Origin: Acarospora socialis
Taxonomy: Eukaryota > Ascomycota > Lecanoromycetes > Acarosporales > Acarosporaceae
Assembly (NCBI GenBank): GCA_025617375.2
Contig: JAMYGW020000017.1
Location: 46,610 to 110,609 of the forward strand
Direction of reading: 5' to 3'
Length of the DNA: 64,000 nucleotides
The notes beneath the pieces were generated by a model. That model did not search any database. It was given only the letters and a program-made list of their open reading frames with translations, and was not told where the DNA came from. Positions 22,113 to 33,329 of this stretch are shown here, piece after piece (positions within the stretch are counted from its first letter, which is position 1; every line of letters starts with the position of its first letter). A program made the translations under genes and the position numbers.

Positions 22113-23992
22113 ATGGAAGGAAAACCTCATTCTAGTGAATCGTACAGAACCACTGGAGGGATATCCCGGATGAAGAAAGACCTTCTCAGCTGCTCTAAAG
22201 ATTTGAAATCCTCGTTTCAACAGAGGAAAGCGACCCGAGCCCGCGCTGCATTCCCTGCAAGTGGAGGTGCGACGGAAAAACCTCATGTGGGCATAGTAGG
22301 AGCTGGTCTGGCAGGATTAAGATGTGCAGAAATCTTGATCTCTGAAGGTGTCAAGGTTACTATCCTGGAAGCACGAGATAGGCTTGGAGGGCGTGTAAGC
22401 TACCACTTAGGCCGCAGGAATATAAGACTGAGGGTTATTGTAGATTCACCAGAGCAGTCTACTTGGTCGTGCCGTAGACATGTAAGTGAAAAGCTGGAAG
22501 ACCTTCCTGCAGGCTTTGCGGCCAATCCCTGTTCTAGCATTCTCAAAGCTTCTTACTAACATCATACAAAGGGGCCCAAATTGGATCCACGGAACGGACA
22601 GCAATCCCATGGTAAAACTGGCCAAAGAGACGAACACTGTGCTTCGCTTGATCGACGATAGCACTTGTGTGTTTGATCCACAGGGTCTGCCAATAAGCAA
22701 AGAAAAAGTGACTAGTGGCTTTGAGAAGGTGTGGAGCATGATTTCAGATGCGTTCAAGTACAGCAATGAAGACTCGGCGAATATAGCTCCCAGTCTGAGC
22801 TTGAAGGCTTTCTTCAGAGAGAAGCTCACAGAGCAGACCTTATGTTCTGACGACCAGGATCTCATCTTACTGCTAGCAGAGATGTGGGGTTCTTTCATTG
22901 GTGATCCTTGGGAAAGGCAGAGCCTTAAGTGGTTCTGGTTAGAAGAATGCCTCGATGGAGGTAAGCTCTACCTGAAACAGCTTCAAGCATTCAGCCATGC
23001 TCACCCTCTCATTAGACAATCTCTTCGTTGCGGAGAGCCATGAAGCAATTCTCCGTTGTGTTGCCGAGAGCGCACTGATCAATGCCGATATTCATCTCTC
23101 TACGACGGTAAAGAGCATAGAGAGTAAGAGCAGCAAGGGCAAAGATCCAAAAGCAGTTGTCAGGACTGAAGACTGCAACTTTGAGTTTGACGAAGTAGTT
23201 GTTGCAGTTCCGCTCGGTTGTCTGAAGCGCGGCACTCCTATCTTAACTCCTTCCATTCCACCAAGAATCAGCCGAGCCATCAGGAACGCCTCTTACAGTT
23301 GCTTGGAAAAGGTCTACATCGCCTTTCCCGTTGTCTTCTGGGATGCTCCGACGCCAGAAGCTCAAAGTGCGGAGACCAAATCTCCAATCACGGCCGCAAC
23401 ATTCCCCAGTTTTGTCCACTTTCTCCATCCCACATACGTTCCTGAGCAGCAAAAATCTTGGACGCTTGAGCTTGTTCCCCTTTCATCACCTGTTCTCTTT
23501 GGCACTCAAGCTCAAGCTACCCTTCTATTCTACATGTATGGCCCTTGTGCTACTCACGTAACGTCTCTTATCAGACCATTCTCGCCGACGAGTACCGAAT
23601 ATTTCAACGCGATAGATGAGTTCTTCCGCCCATATTATAGCCTTCTTCCCAACTACAAAGACTGCCATCCGAACTGCACGCCCAGCGCCGTTCTCGCCAC
23701 AGACTGGCAGAATGATGACCTGGCTGGAAACGGATCGTACACGAATTTCCAAGTCAGCGACGAGGTCGGGGAGGGTGAAGAGGAGGTGTTGCTCGACGAA
23801 GACGTTCGAGTGTTGAGGGAGGGACTGCCAGAGCGAGGGATTTGGTTTGCAGGCGAGCACACAGCGCCTTTTGTGGCGCTAGGCACATCGACCGGTGCAT
23901 ACTGGAGTGGAGAATCAGCGGGAATGAGGATTCTCGGAGCGAATGGGCTTCTTCAAAAATACTCCGACAGTCACCACACTGAGTGTTGCTAA
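22113..23992 (+). CDS. FAD-dependent amine oxidase (polyamine oxidase/LSD1-like), 561 aa
   Basis: Four exons: 22113-22394, 22444-22481, 22572-22960 and 23016-23992. The introns start GTAAGC, GTAAGT and GTAAGC and end TAG, AAAG and TAG. Joined length is a multiple of three with no stops. The FAD-binding Rossmann motif is GIVGAGLAGLRCAEI followed by TILEARDRLGGRIH. The joined exon 2/3 gives SLLGRAVDMGPNWIHGTDSN, the usual G(P/A).WIHG segment. Central motifs include DEVVVAVPLGCLKRG, and the C-terminal FAD motif is IWFAGEHTAPFVALGTSTGA with YWSGESAGMRIL. Such enzymes oxidise amines (polyamines, or methyl-lysine in the LSD1 branch) with FAD and release H2O2. I cannot tell the substrate. About 50 residues, basic and Ser-rich, precede the flavin domain; no SWIRM or tower domain is visible, which favours a polyamine-oxidase-type protein. 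The start at 22113 is the ATG nearest the domain; upstream in-frame starts exist. Confidence 0.92.
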
Positions 23993-23999
23993 TGGAACG

Positions 24000-24788
24000 G
24001 TATGCTAGACCTGGTCTACACTCCTTATCATAATCACATGTCGCAGCATCCTATCGTTGTTAAGTCGCGTTTGTGGAAAGCCAATGCACAATCACGACGT
24101 ATATCCACAGGGTCATATCGATTGATCCCGTGAACTCTGAGCTCGCTGGGGCTCGTGTTTTGGAGACTTGACGATGAATCCCAACTGCAGGATGCTCACC
24201 GTAGCAAGAGTTGAGTCTTCCTTGTGCTGAGGACCAGCACTGAAGAAGAATGCCGCCAAGTGCGGGAGAAGTGACGGGTAAGGTAGGTATCCATATCTAA
24301 CTGGCAACTGTGGCTCCAAGGAGACTTCTACCCTCTTTCCCAGCAGTAGCCACTGCATTCTCCAAGGTCCTGTCATCAGATTCCTCCGCCCCAACGCTTG
24401 TGTTCCGCCAACGAAGCAAGGCATTAGCGCAAGCAAGTCTGTCAAGGTGACAAAGGGTCACGGCCTGACTTTCATGCCATTTATTTAGTTAACTCATAAT
24501 AGCAGTCTACACTGGGTTCCCAAAAGTGTCTCCGATAGGCAAAAACAACAATTGTGTCAACCACTGTCTTTATAAATAAGTTGCGAGGGGCCTTTGAGGC
24601 CTGGTGATGGGAGCGGTGGGGGAGGGTAACTTTGGTGATTTTAGTGTGCTCTATGCTGAGCGGCGGCAAGGTTACGCACTATGCTGATTCATTATTACTG
24701 CTTTATTTTTGTCTACTGCATTGACATACTCAGAAAACGTTTTAAACGATCTTTTCTGATAGGCTTTAAAGTTGCAATCATTGCAACT
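24000..24788. other. Intergenic, nothing supported
   Basis: Short ORFs only. Probably the 3' flank of the amine oxidase followed by AT-rich DNA next to the LTR insertion. Confidence 0.4.
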
Positions 24789-25076
24789 TGTTACGACCAT
24801 ACCCTAGAAGAGGGAACTCACAGGTCTGGACCTGGGAGTTTGCCTGCACAGCGTACACAGGGGACAGCTAGGCAGCAGTCACGTGACGCCTCGCCGTGCT
24901 CGACGGGATCTATATAGTAGGGTCGTTTCCCTTATGGAAACGATCGTGTTTAACTTAAGTAACAATCATACATCTAAGGGTTTACCTCAGACCAAACCGT
25001 ACCAGACCAGCCCTTATATCAATAAGCACAAACCCTTAGCTCTAATATCTGAGGAATCTCGGATCGAGACGTTACA
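24789..25076 (+). mobile_element. Solo LTR of chromovirus family D
   Basis: A 288-bp LTR, TGTTACGACC to GAGACGTTACA, with a perfect target-site duplication CAACT at 24784-24788 and 25077-25081. CpG retained. Slightly shorter than the other family D LTRs in the upstream, GC-rich part. Confidence 0.92.
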
Positions 25077-25338
25077 CAACTCTAAGAGTGAGATTCACTG
25101 GGCCAAAAGAACCACTATAACTGCACTCGTGTGATGCAGTTATCACTAAGTTTCTATATAACTGTAGTATCAGCATGGTGCACCATGCATGTCTGTCATG
25201 CATGGGCATCACTTAAGATCTCATTTTAGTGTGTGCTCTTACAGCAGAAGACATTCTCAATCTGTTTCTGCACTTTTGTTCTTTTAGCTTTACATTTATA
25301 TCATTTCAGAAAATGTGAATTTGTGTTAAGCATACTTG

Positions 25339-25675
25339 TGTAACGTCCTCACGGGAGATTCCTCTCGTATTAGGGCTAAGGGTTTGTGCTTGCTGATATA
25401 AGAGCTGGTCTGGAACGGTTCTGGTCTTAATCCTTAGATTGTTACTTAAGTTGAACACGATCATTCCATACGGGAATCGATCCTACTATATACTACGAGA
25501 TCGCCGTGCTCGCGCAAGGCACAGCGACCCGATAGACCCCGACGGGTCTATCTCCTCGCTGGGTCGCCCTCGACCCCATAGAGCCTGGCGAGCTGTCACA
25601 TGACTTCCCTAGGTTGTACGCCCCTCCGGCGTAGCCGCCAGTCTGCCCTATGCCTGTACTGGTATGGCCGTAACA
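25339..25675 (-). mobile_element. Solo LTR of chromovirus family D
   Basis: A 337-bp LTR in minus orientation, TGTAACGTCC to GGCCGTAACA, with target-site duplication ACTTG at 25334-25338 and 25676-25680. CpG retained. Only 262 bp from the preceding LTR and in the opposite orientation, mirroring the pair at 39-895. Confidence 0.92.
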
Positions 25676-25739
25676 ACTTGCTGTCTTGCATTTCTGCCTT
25701 TTCTTAAACATACTAACAGTATTTTAATGATTTATATTA

Positions 25740-25920
25740 TTGAGAGATAACAGATTACTCATGCTATACTGCTGGCTAACTGTCTATTTAGTAAAACATA
25801 CATCATTGACTTAACTGTGATCAACATGAATTATAAAGATTGATTATTCACATACTTTGCTACACAGGATATATGAATATCAGCAAGCCCTTGATACTAG
25901 TTCTAACTAAAACTACATGA
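25740..25920 (-). repeat. Degenerate LTR relic, family E
   Basis: ATACTGCT...TTTAGTAAAACATAC, TTGATTATTCACATACTTTGCT and GATACTAGTTCTAACTAAAAC appear in the same order as in the solo LTR at 46571-46798, at clearly lower identity. No target-site duplication identified. Confidence 0.5.
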
Positions 25921-26565
25921 ATAAAATATAATAGTGACTTTGTGCAAATCTGCAGACCTATCATCTTGCTCTATTCTGTATGCAGCTGTGATGAGTTACT
26001 CTCTTTTCTCACTATCTTGAGATGTGATGTACTTCTCTTAACAATTTGATGTCATCACTGCAGTGCACATCAGAACTCAGAATGGCTGACTCAGTCTTCA
26101 ATTTTGCCAGTGTGAGCAACATTGGCCAAGATGCATCAATTCAAATCTGGCAAAGCTTGTGAAAACTCTGCCGTGCCACCTTTCCTTAAAACCCTCTCAC
26201 ACATCCACCTTCCCTTCTCCATCATTAGACCTCCAGCAGCCTTCTTGCATTCATCCTTGCGTTCAAACTGCATCCCTGAGCAGCAGCGACGGCAATCTCC
26301 CTCCCTTCATCACACCTCATCGCCAACCAGCCAAAATGAATTGTTGTAAGCACCGCGTCTGAAAGGAAAAAACCCCCCCGCTGACCGCAACGAAAGAAGG
26401 ACCGCAGGAACCCCCCTTGTTGACCATGAAGCTTGCACTCACCAATCAACTGCAACTGCTCCAGCGCAGCTCCTCTCACATCTTTGACCACGCCACCGCC
26501 GTCCAGCAGTACATGGCGCAAGGCCGAGCAGAGAAAATCAGGATTGCGTACTGAAAGCCGTCCGG

Positions 26566-26880
26566 ATGCCCTCCAAATTCGACCGCCGGAAGAGACGACC
26601 GAAGGCTCATGAGGTACTTGACGAGGTAAGAGTTTCTAAACCCAAGCCCCGGAAACGGAACATGCAGCGCCAGAAGCGCAAGGCACCAGAAGCCCAACCT
26701 GCCATCAAGACCTGGGGCTCTTCACAGAGCAGCGTCTCACGGATCCCAGACAGCCGAGGGAGCAAGCCTCGAAGTAAAAAGAAAAAGACAGCTCTCAGTC
26801 AAATTCGTCCACAGAGGGTGTCCAAGGACAACCGATTTGCTGATACCAGCACGAAGTCGCCGTCAGCGATGTTTGGGTAA
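26566..26880 (+). CDS. Possible small basic hypothetical protein
   Basis: ATG at 26566, 104 codons, very rich in Lys/Arg (PSKFDRRKRRPKAHEV, KPRKRNMQRQKRKAP, GSKPRSKKKKTALSQ), which resembles multiple nuclear localisation signals. The preceding stretch 26400-26540 also reads as coding (LTNQLQLLQRSSSHIFDH), so the true gene may include earlier exons starting near the ATG at 26336. CpG content is normal. No domain recognised. Confidence 0.35.
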   Translation: MPSKFDRRKRRPKAHEVLDEVRVSKPKPRKRNMQRQKRKAPEAQPAIKTWGSSQSSVSRIPDSRGSKPRSKKKKTALSQIRPQRVSKDNRFADTSTKSPSAMFG

Positions 26881-27834
26881 GAAAGTATATCTATCTCATT
26901 CAACTAAAAGTACTGCTCATATACTTTAAATTTACTCTTATATTTATCCATCCCTTGAGGTACAGTTTCACTTCACTCCACACGGCTCTCACGAATGAGC
27001 CAAGGCTTTTCTTTGATTGTGATCACTCAACGTTTACTAGACTCCAGGTATTTCTTTGATCGTTTACCTCTCTGCAATAACCTCGGTATCACGTAAATGG
27101 CAACCAATGGTCTGGACGGAGATAACCAACCTACATACATCATCTGCCAAAGCTTCCAGACCACGAAGATTGCACCCTGCTAAACTCCTACAATTGCTCG
27201 CTCCTCTATCCAATCCAGATCAGGAGTTATGCCGGACTCTGCATAGCGGTCAAGCCAAAGCCTCGGCGCCAAAGCCCTCAGCGCCAAAGCAAGAGTATGT
27301 CATCCGACCCTCATGGAATTAAATACCAAAAATACAGTATGTTACATGTAAATTACAATCTGTATGTGTGACTAAGCATATAATTGACTTGATGTGATTT
27401 ATTTATATATATTATCAGTAAAATACGCTAGTAGGGGTCAAAGTGGCGGGTACTGGCCGCCATCGGTGCATACTGTTAGACTACCGGAAGGGAGGATGTT
27501 AGGGCTATGCATCATGATATGATGAACTAAGAGGAAAATTTCTGTTCGCTAAGCACACCGGGCTACCACATATCTGGAACCCACACATCTGGTCTCTGTG
27601 ACACTCGTCCACTCTTTGTCTTCACAACCGCAGGTTGTGGCCGTTGCGGGGACTGCTGGTGCTTGAGTTGTGCTTACAGTGTTTAAATTTACTACATTAT
27701 TGAGCTCAACGTAATCCTCAGTTACTTAAGCCAGCCACCTAAGTGAGCCACCTTGCTGTCATCTCACTGTCACGTAATCCAGCCATCTTAGATGTCGTCT
27801 GCTAGAATAATAGATTACATGAAAACTGAATAGT
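26881..27834. other. Intergenic, no gene supported
   Basis: AT-rich stretches alternate with normal DNA. A plus-strand ORF at 27056-27322 has no recognisable domain. Confidence 0.35.
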
Positions 27835-28537
27835 CTATAGACAACTTCTCTGCTTTTCCCTCTTACTCTTCCCTCGCCTGTGTTCTATTTGTTCACTGAA
27901 GGCCTTGGCGTAATCGTCGTCGACATCCAGGCGATTTTCGTGTTCATAATATTCCTCAGCCTCAAAATCAGGGTCATATGGCCATTCAAGACAAGCCTCT
28001 TCGCGCTCAACGAAATAGTTATCGGGATGTAGTGCGCCGGAGTAGCTGGTAGCTTGATTGTAACACTCCTCAGCAATCTTCCATGGAACGCAATTGCCAT
28101 AGCTAGAGTCATTCAGGACACCTCGGACAATGCTTCTTATTTGCTTATCAAAGTGTGATAATATGCGCTGAAGCAGAGACCCGTCGCGGACGTTAGCCCC
28201 ACCTTGACCTCCAAGGGAAGCGAGATAGGCAATGATAGACAGTTCCGCCGCATTTCTGAGATTGTTGGCGGTGTCATCGAGCACACGAGTTTACTTCTGT
28301 AAACTCTTTGGCTATTCTGTGAAGCGAGTATATTTCCGTGATATCCAGACTACTAAGGAGAATCGTTGAGCCAGCTAAAGAATGAGCTTCTTGCGCCTGT
28401 GAGGCAGTTATTCTGGCAGATTGATCGAGCAATTGGATGGAATCTTGAAGAGTTGAGCTCCCGTCGACCTCAGATGTCTTGTCAGCGATTCTCAATCCTT
28501 TCACCAAACTTGTAACAGCATCAACATTAATAGCCAT
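27835..28537 (-). pseudogene. Uncharacterised protein with one frameshift
   Basis: ATG at 28537 (MAINVDAVTSLVKGLRIADK). The first part is helical and continues to SLDITEIYSLHRIAKEFTEV. Around 28283 the frame shifts by one, and the second part runs VLDDTANNLRNAAELSIIAY, IRSIVRGVLNDSSYGNC and EACLEWPYDPDFEAEEYYEH, ending in a basic tail (EHRRGKSKREKQRS). No good splice pair bridges the two frames (the GT...AG pairs give introns under 40 nt or the wrong phase). It is either a pseudogene or a sequence error in a real gene of about 235 residues. Family not recognised. Confidence 0.5.
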
Positions 28538-28939
28538 TGTAGTCGTCGATTCGATTGTTCTAAATGGAAATTCTTCTGTACTGTAGGATGAAACTGAAGT
28601 CTGCAGAGGTTGGATTTCTTGTCAAACTCATGTGCGGGGTTTGTGTGCCACGTCACCTCTTACATATAAAGAGTTCAACGTGCACAGTGAAGCACAAAAT
28701 ATTATTTTCCCAAGTGAAGTCAAGGGACCCATTTCCAAGTTACGGAGACTTACTCTATATTGTAAACTACTGTATCACGGAGCAGTCTTCGTGCATCGTG
28801 GTAAAATGGAGCGGTTTCCCAAGCTTAGTCACGTGTGTGGCGTATGATAGCAGGTTTCTCGAACATTCCATAGACACGTGCGCGGCAGTACGGTAGTGCC
28901 TGACTGCCTCTTGTCTCCTTTCACATCATCATTGCGACA

Positions 28940-29670
28940 GTAGGATAATATGGACTGAGCCAGTCAAGTACTGGCGCAAGGCGTTCCTTCTGGGGTGCCT
29001 AAGTCATACCGTGCCCTTGCAGATCATGGCGATGTCCCTTGCTCTACCCTCCATCATCGTGCCCGCGGACGACGTTCGATAGAAGAGAAGGCCCAATGCC
29101 AACAGTACCTCACACCGTGGGAAGAGGATATAGTCGTTAAGTTCTTGTTACAAATGTCTGATCTTGGACAACCAATACGAATAAAGTTGGTCCTTCGATA
29201 GCCTTCAGTGTCACCCATCAACGACCTACGACGGACATACCGCTCAAGCCTCCAGGAAGGAACTGGGCGAAGGCTCTGGAAAACCGTCATCCAGTCCTCA
29301 CAGCGAGAAGAGTCAAGGCGTTGGACTGGAACCGTCGTAAGAAAAATATATACGGGATGATCACACACTGGTTCGAGGTAATTGAAAAGATATTACAAGA
29401 TCCCGCTATGCTGGCAGAGAATGTCTATAACATGGACGAGACTGGAGTGATGTGATCCATGCCAGGCTCTGTTAAAGTCCTCGTAGGTAAGGATGACAAA
29501 CGAGACTATAGAGGTGCGCGTGTCAAACGAACAACGGTAACTGTGATTGAGTGCATCAGTGCCGATGGTAGGTATCTAAATCCTATGATTATTTGGCCAG
29601 CCACCACCCATCGAAGCAACTGGACCACGTTCGCTACCCCCGGAGCGCAGGAAAGTGAGGGGTGAAGGAG
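28940..29670 (+). pseudogene. Pogo/Fot1-type transposase, truncated
   Basis: The N-terminal helix-turn-helix (psq-like) reads LAQGVPSGVPKSYRALADHG with VPCSTLHHRARGRRS. The CENP-B/Tc5-like helix-turn-helix reads YLTPWEEDIVVKFLLQMSDL with GQPIRIK. After a frameshift near 29195 the text resumes IAFSVTHQRPTTDIPLKPPG, LDWNRRKKNIYGMITHWFEV and the DDE domain start NVYNMDETGVM, with an in-frame TGA after it (about 29455). It then reads RVKRTTVTVIECISADGRYL and NPMIIWPATTHRSNW before switching to unrelated GC-rich sequence at about 29640. The DDE C-terminus and the TIRs are missing. CpG is intact here. Confidence 0.8.
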
Positions 29671-29779
29671 GGAAGGACGCAAAAACAGCGAGAGGTCGAA
29701 GGCCCTTTATATGTCGAGGTTCGGACGTCGGAGCGGCGAGCCGCCGTTTCCGGAAGGGAAGGCCCGCCAAACTTGAAGG

Positions 29780-30330
29780 GGAAAGGCAAATAACACTTTA
29801 AAAATCTTATATTGTATTCACAGCATTAAACAGTCATTTTAGTTTAAAATATCATTAAGAATTCAACTTTGCTGTAGTATAAATATTATATTTTAACATG
29901 TACTGTTACTTATAATGTTTAAATGAACTTAGAGTCTCAAATTTTATGAGTTTGAACAACGAAGTAATACGAAACTTGATAGAAATTAATCTCTATAAAA
30001 TATACAATAATAATAATAACTGCAGTGTGATAGATTTAATAAAACTCATCATACATAATTTTAATTTTATAATTTTAAAACTTCATCATACCTATTTCAA
30101 TGTGCAGTATGTAATTGTAAATGTAAAATGCATGTAATATGTAGATGATCTTTATATATATAAAATATATCTTTAACATCAACATATTATCACACTTTGC
30201 ACTCATAACATTGAAAACTGAGCTGTGTTATTATAATTATATTGAAATATATTGATCAATTTAGTAATGCAACTGTTTGATGTCAATGTTGATATATATG
30301 TAAATGATGTTTTTATTCATCAAACATAAA
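29780..30330. other. AT-rich, CpG-free stretch
   Basis: Strongly AT-rich with essentially no CpG and only short ORFs. Likely old mutated repeat DNA; no element recognised. Confidence 0.4.
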
Positions 30331-30457
30331 TTACAACACACATCACACTTACACCTTTCCCTCACCTCCTTGGGCCTCTCAGAAATAAAATACCAAAGAT
30401 ACCATATGTTACACTCAAATGACCATTTTCAGCCCTACCCCTACACAAGTCCACCCT

Positions 30458-30498
30458 GTGGTAATCTATTTTTTATAAATTACCACATAGATTACCAC
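30458..30498. repeat. Short inverted repeat
   Basis: GTGGTAATCTAT at 30458-30469 and its exact complement ATAGATTACCAC at 30487-30498 around an AT-rich loop. Could form a hairpin; role unknown. Confidence 0.6.
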
Positions 30499-30791
30499 AG
30501 CCCTAAGGCTTTCAGCCAATCAGAAGTTTTCGGTTTACCGCGCAGGCCGGCGGGGAATAGGGTTAGAGCTCGATCAGCTGCTGGGGGTTACCGAATCCTC
30601 CTCAAACACATATGTTCCAGGCCGTACTCTGACCTGAAATCTCCTCCTGAGTAGTTATCCATGTTCTATTTGAGTAGCTGCAAGTAAGACCGATTGCTCG
30701 GCACCAGGTACGAACCATTCTTGTAGCTCGCCTCAGTGAACATGGAGCGATATGAGCAATCTAGGCCGGGCAGTTAATCGGTGTTGGACGT

Positions 30792-31409
30792 CTATTCTGT
30801 CTCCGCACCAAGATCGTTGCCGGCAGGGCATTTGAGATTGAAATGAGCGCTGCAGCCGGCGCCTTCACCGCTGTCGACAGCTTCCTCCGCATCATTGTGA
30901 GTGTCTTCATTCGATATTGAATTTGCCGACGCGGAGGCTGAAACGCTAGTTAAGAGACGATGTATTGGTGCAGAACTCAATTTGAAAAAATCGCAGAGAA
31001 CTCGTGCTTCTTCAAATGAGATGTAGGTCCCGCGAATTCTTGAGTCGCCCTGCTGTATCGTCTCTTTAGTGATTCCGGGATTCTTCGCGAAAAAGACGGC
31101 TAGCTTGTCTCGTGATATGTTGCCGGCTTTCAGGAGCTGCGTTACATTAATGATTTGTTTAGATGGCTGGTAGATGATAACGCAGTCGCCACACCATAGG
31201 CCTGCAAATCCATTCTGCAACTCCTTTTCAGACGGACGTCGGTCAACAACCAGCAAGTAGTTCTCTTCCCGATTCGGGGGAGCAAGAGATGAGTATGAGA
31301 GCAAGGGGCTTAGGTCATCCTCAAGACCCACTGCCTGACACAGATATACGCCATCTGAAAACGGCACCCAGTAATTCGGTCGGCCTTACACATAAATTTC
31401 TTCAGTCAT
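30792..31409 (-). pseudogene. APSES/KilA-N DNA-binding domain gene with one nonsense codon
   Basis: ATG at 31409 gives MTEEIYV, then an in-frame TAA at 31386-31388, then GRPNYWVPFSDGVYLCQAVG and a long open frame. The KilA-N/APSES core is DCVIIYQPSKQIINVTQLLK, AGNISRDKLAVFFAKNPGIT, KETIQQGDSRIRGTYISFEE and ARVLCDFFKLSSAPIHRLL. APSES proteins are fungal transcription factors (Mbp1/Swi4/StuA type) that bind DNA through this winged-helix-like fold. The C-terminus is Ser/Asp/Glu-rich and short, with no ankyrin repeats. No later in-frame ATG precedes the domain, so the stop probably inactivates the gene unless it is read through or spliced. It is the last CpG-containing gene before the mutated block. 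Confidence 0.7.
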
Positions 31410-31439
31410 CTTTCTGTACAAAAACATGTTAGTTTTGAT

Positions 31440-32900
31440 ATATTGCTTGAATTGAAGATTGAAGAATGTCTACATTGTATATGTCAAGCTTGTTGCATGA
31501 ATTCAATATTGCTTCAAGATTACAGAATAATTCATGATTGACTTCTGTCTTTTTATAATATTGAGTCAGTTTTTTTTACATGCATCAATAGCATTCAGCA
31601 ACTTGAGATTGAAGAATAATTTAAATTTCTCAATTGCTTTGTTCTGATTTTTGAGATGATTAAACAGATTGTTATATGTAAATCACAGCTTGTGAATTAT
31701 TAACTCACTGATAACATTCATGATCACTGTTCAATTTTTGAAGTATTTTAGAAGATGCAGTATGTACTTGATATGCTGTCACTCTCTTGTATTATATTTG
31801 AGAAACTTCATTCTACTTGTTGTTCTAGTCAGATGCTCTATTCATTGAGAGAATTCAGTTTGTAGCTTATATGCTCTGTTTAGCATATCATAAAATGAGT
31901 TTCATTAAGTTCTCACATTCTCAATCATATCTCAAGAATTTGTCTTCTACAATTCTTTGAACAGCTTAAGTTACTGTGATGATGTTATGATTGCAATAGC
32001 AAGCATACAAATCTTCATCAATATGTTATTAACATAATGATGAACTGAAATAAAGCATTATAATAAAGCATCACAAAAGATTTACTGATCTTTTTCAGTA
32101 TGATATCAAAAAAGTAGTTTTTTTCAAATATGAACTTTTGTAGCTCACTGTCATTGAATATAGTTGTAAAATGATCATTTTTGACATCAACTTTCAAATA
32201 TGTAAATAGCTGATTGACTGCAAGCTGAATAACATGTGTCATGCAATTCATAATTTTAGTTTCATCACTTCAGATTATATTCTTTGCACTTAAAAGTTGA
32301 CTGAGATGATATCTTAGAGTATAGTTGTTGAAAGCATTGTCTGCTGTGATCACTAACAATCAATGTGTCAAATTTCACTTCTTCAACATTTTAAGAACAT
32401 ACTCAGTTAAATTTTCATCACTATATTGATTCTTTAACTCTCTGAACACTAAAAGAATCTTTTTGTACTTTTACTCAGTGTTGATGAAGTATGCAGTGAT
32501 GTTTAAAAATGCAAGATAATTGAGACTGATTCATTCATCAAATATAATAAAGACTTTAATCTACAGCTTAAGTGCTGCAAGAATTTCTTTTTGAACTTTT
32601 ACAGCACAATGTTTAAGAAATTGTGCAACTTTTGTTTGATTTGAGATCTTAATTTCAGCACAACATATTCAGATGAACTTTCAAAACTCTAAATACTCAA
32701 TCATACAAAAGAACAGATTGAGTGCTATAATGAATCAGAGAATCTACTGATCAAAGACTTCAAGAGTAAAGTCAAGTGATCTAATAATAATCTTTTGAGC
32801 TGTCTGCACAGATTTGAACATTATATTAAAGCATTAAAATTGAAAAACATAGCATACAGTGATATTCAGTGCTGTAAAGATTGAAATCTGTTTTTCTAAT
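31440..32900 (-). pseudogene. hAT-superfamily transposase, heavily C-to-T mutated
   Basis: In minus orientation (32370 to 32018) the text reads LLVITADNAFNNYTLRYHLS, then SAKNIIWSDETKIMNCMTHV (with W encoded by TGA) and IQLAVNQLFTYLKVDVKNDH. The DN.SNN and C.AH..QL segments are hallmark hAT motifs. CpG is absent throughout and Trp codons appear as TGA, matching the RIP-like signature. Element ends and target-site duplication were not found, so the span is approximate. Confidence 0.7.
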
Positions 32901-32929
32901 GATTTTCTTGCATTCTGACAACTGTTGTT

Positions 32930-33267
32930 TGTTATGATCAAGTCTGAAGAAGCTTAAAACAGACTGACAGATACATCTGTGAAGTGTATGACAGCAGAGA
33001 CTGTCAAGAATCAGTCACATAATGACACAATGAGCACAACAGATGTGCTCAGTATGTCAGAAATGAGAAGCACAACAGATGTGCTGAGCATGTGTCAAGA
33101 CTCTTGTTCTATATAATAGAATCAATTTTATTATGAAATCAATCATGTTCAGATTCTGTTATCTAGTTACTCATTATTAACTATCATTAATCTACATCTT
33201 TGAATCTTTATATCAAAGAGCATAAACCCTAGCCCTATAATCAAGGAACCTCAGTTGAAATGTAACA
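32930..33267 (+). repeat. 5' LTR of chromovirus G1
   Basis: 338 bp with TATA-like CTATATAATAGAATC near 33112. The same size as the 3' copy; differences are mostly transitions at CpG and CpC, with some at CpA or CpT. Confidence 0.92.
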
Positions 33268-33329
33268 CTTTGAACACTCTTACAATATAAAGAATGTCAT
33301 TCAAAGAATCAATCTCAGACAGTGTGTCA

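Noticed and set aside
23525-23886. Minus-strand ORFs of 77-111 codons
   Set aside because: They are shadows of the amine oxidase exon 4 on the opposite strand.
22113-23992. LSD1-type histone demethylase by name
   Set aside because: No SWIRM or tower domain visible; only the generic FAD amine oxidase fold is supported.
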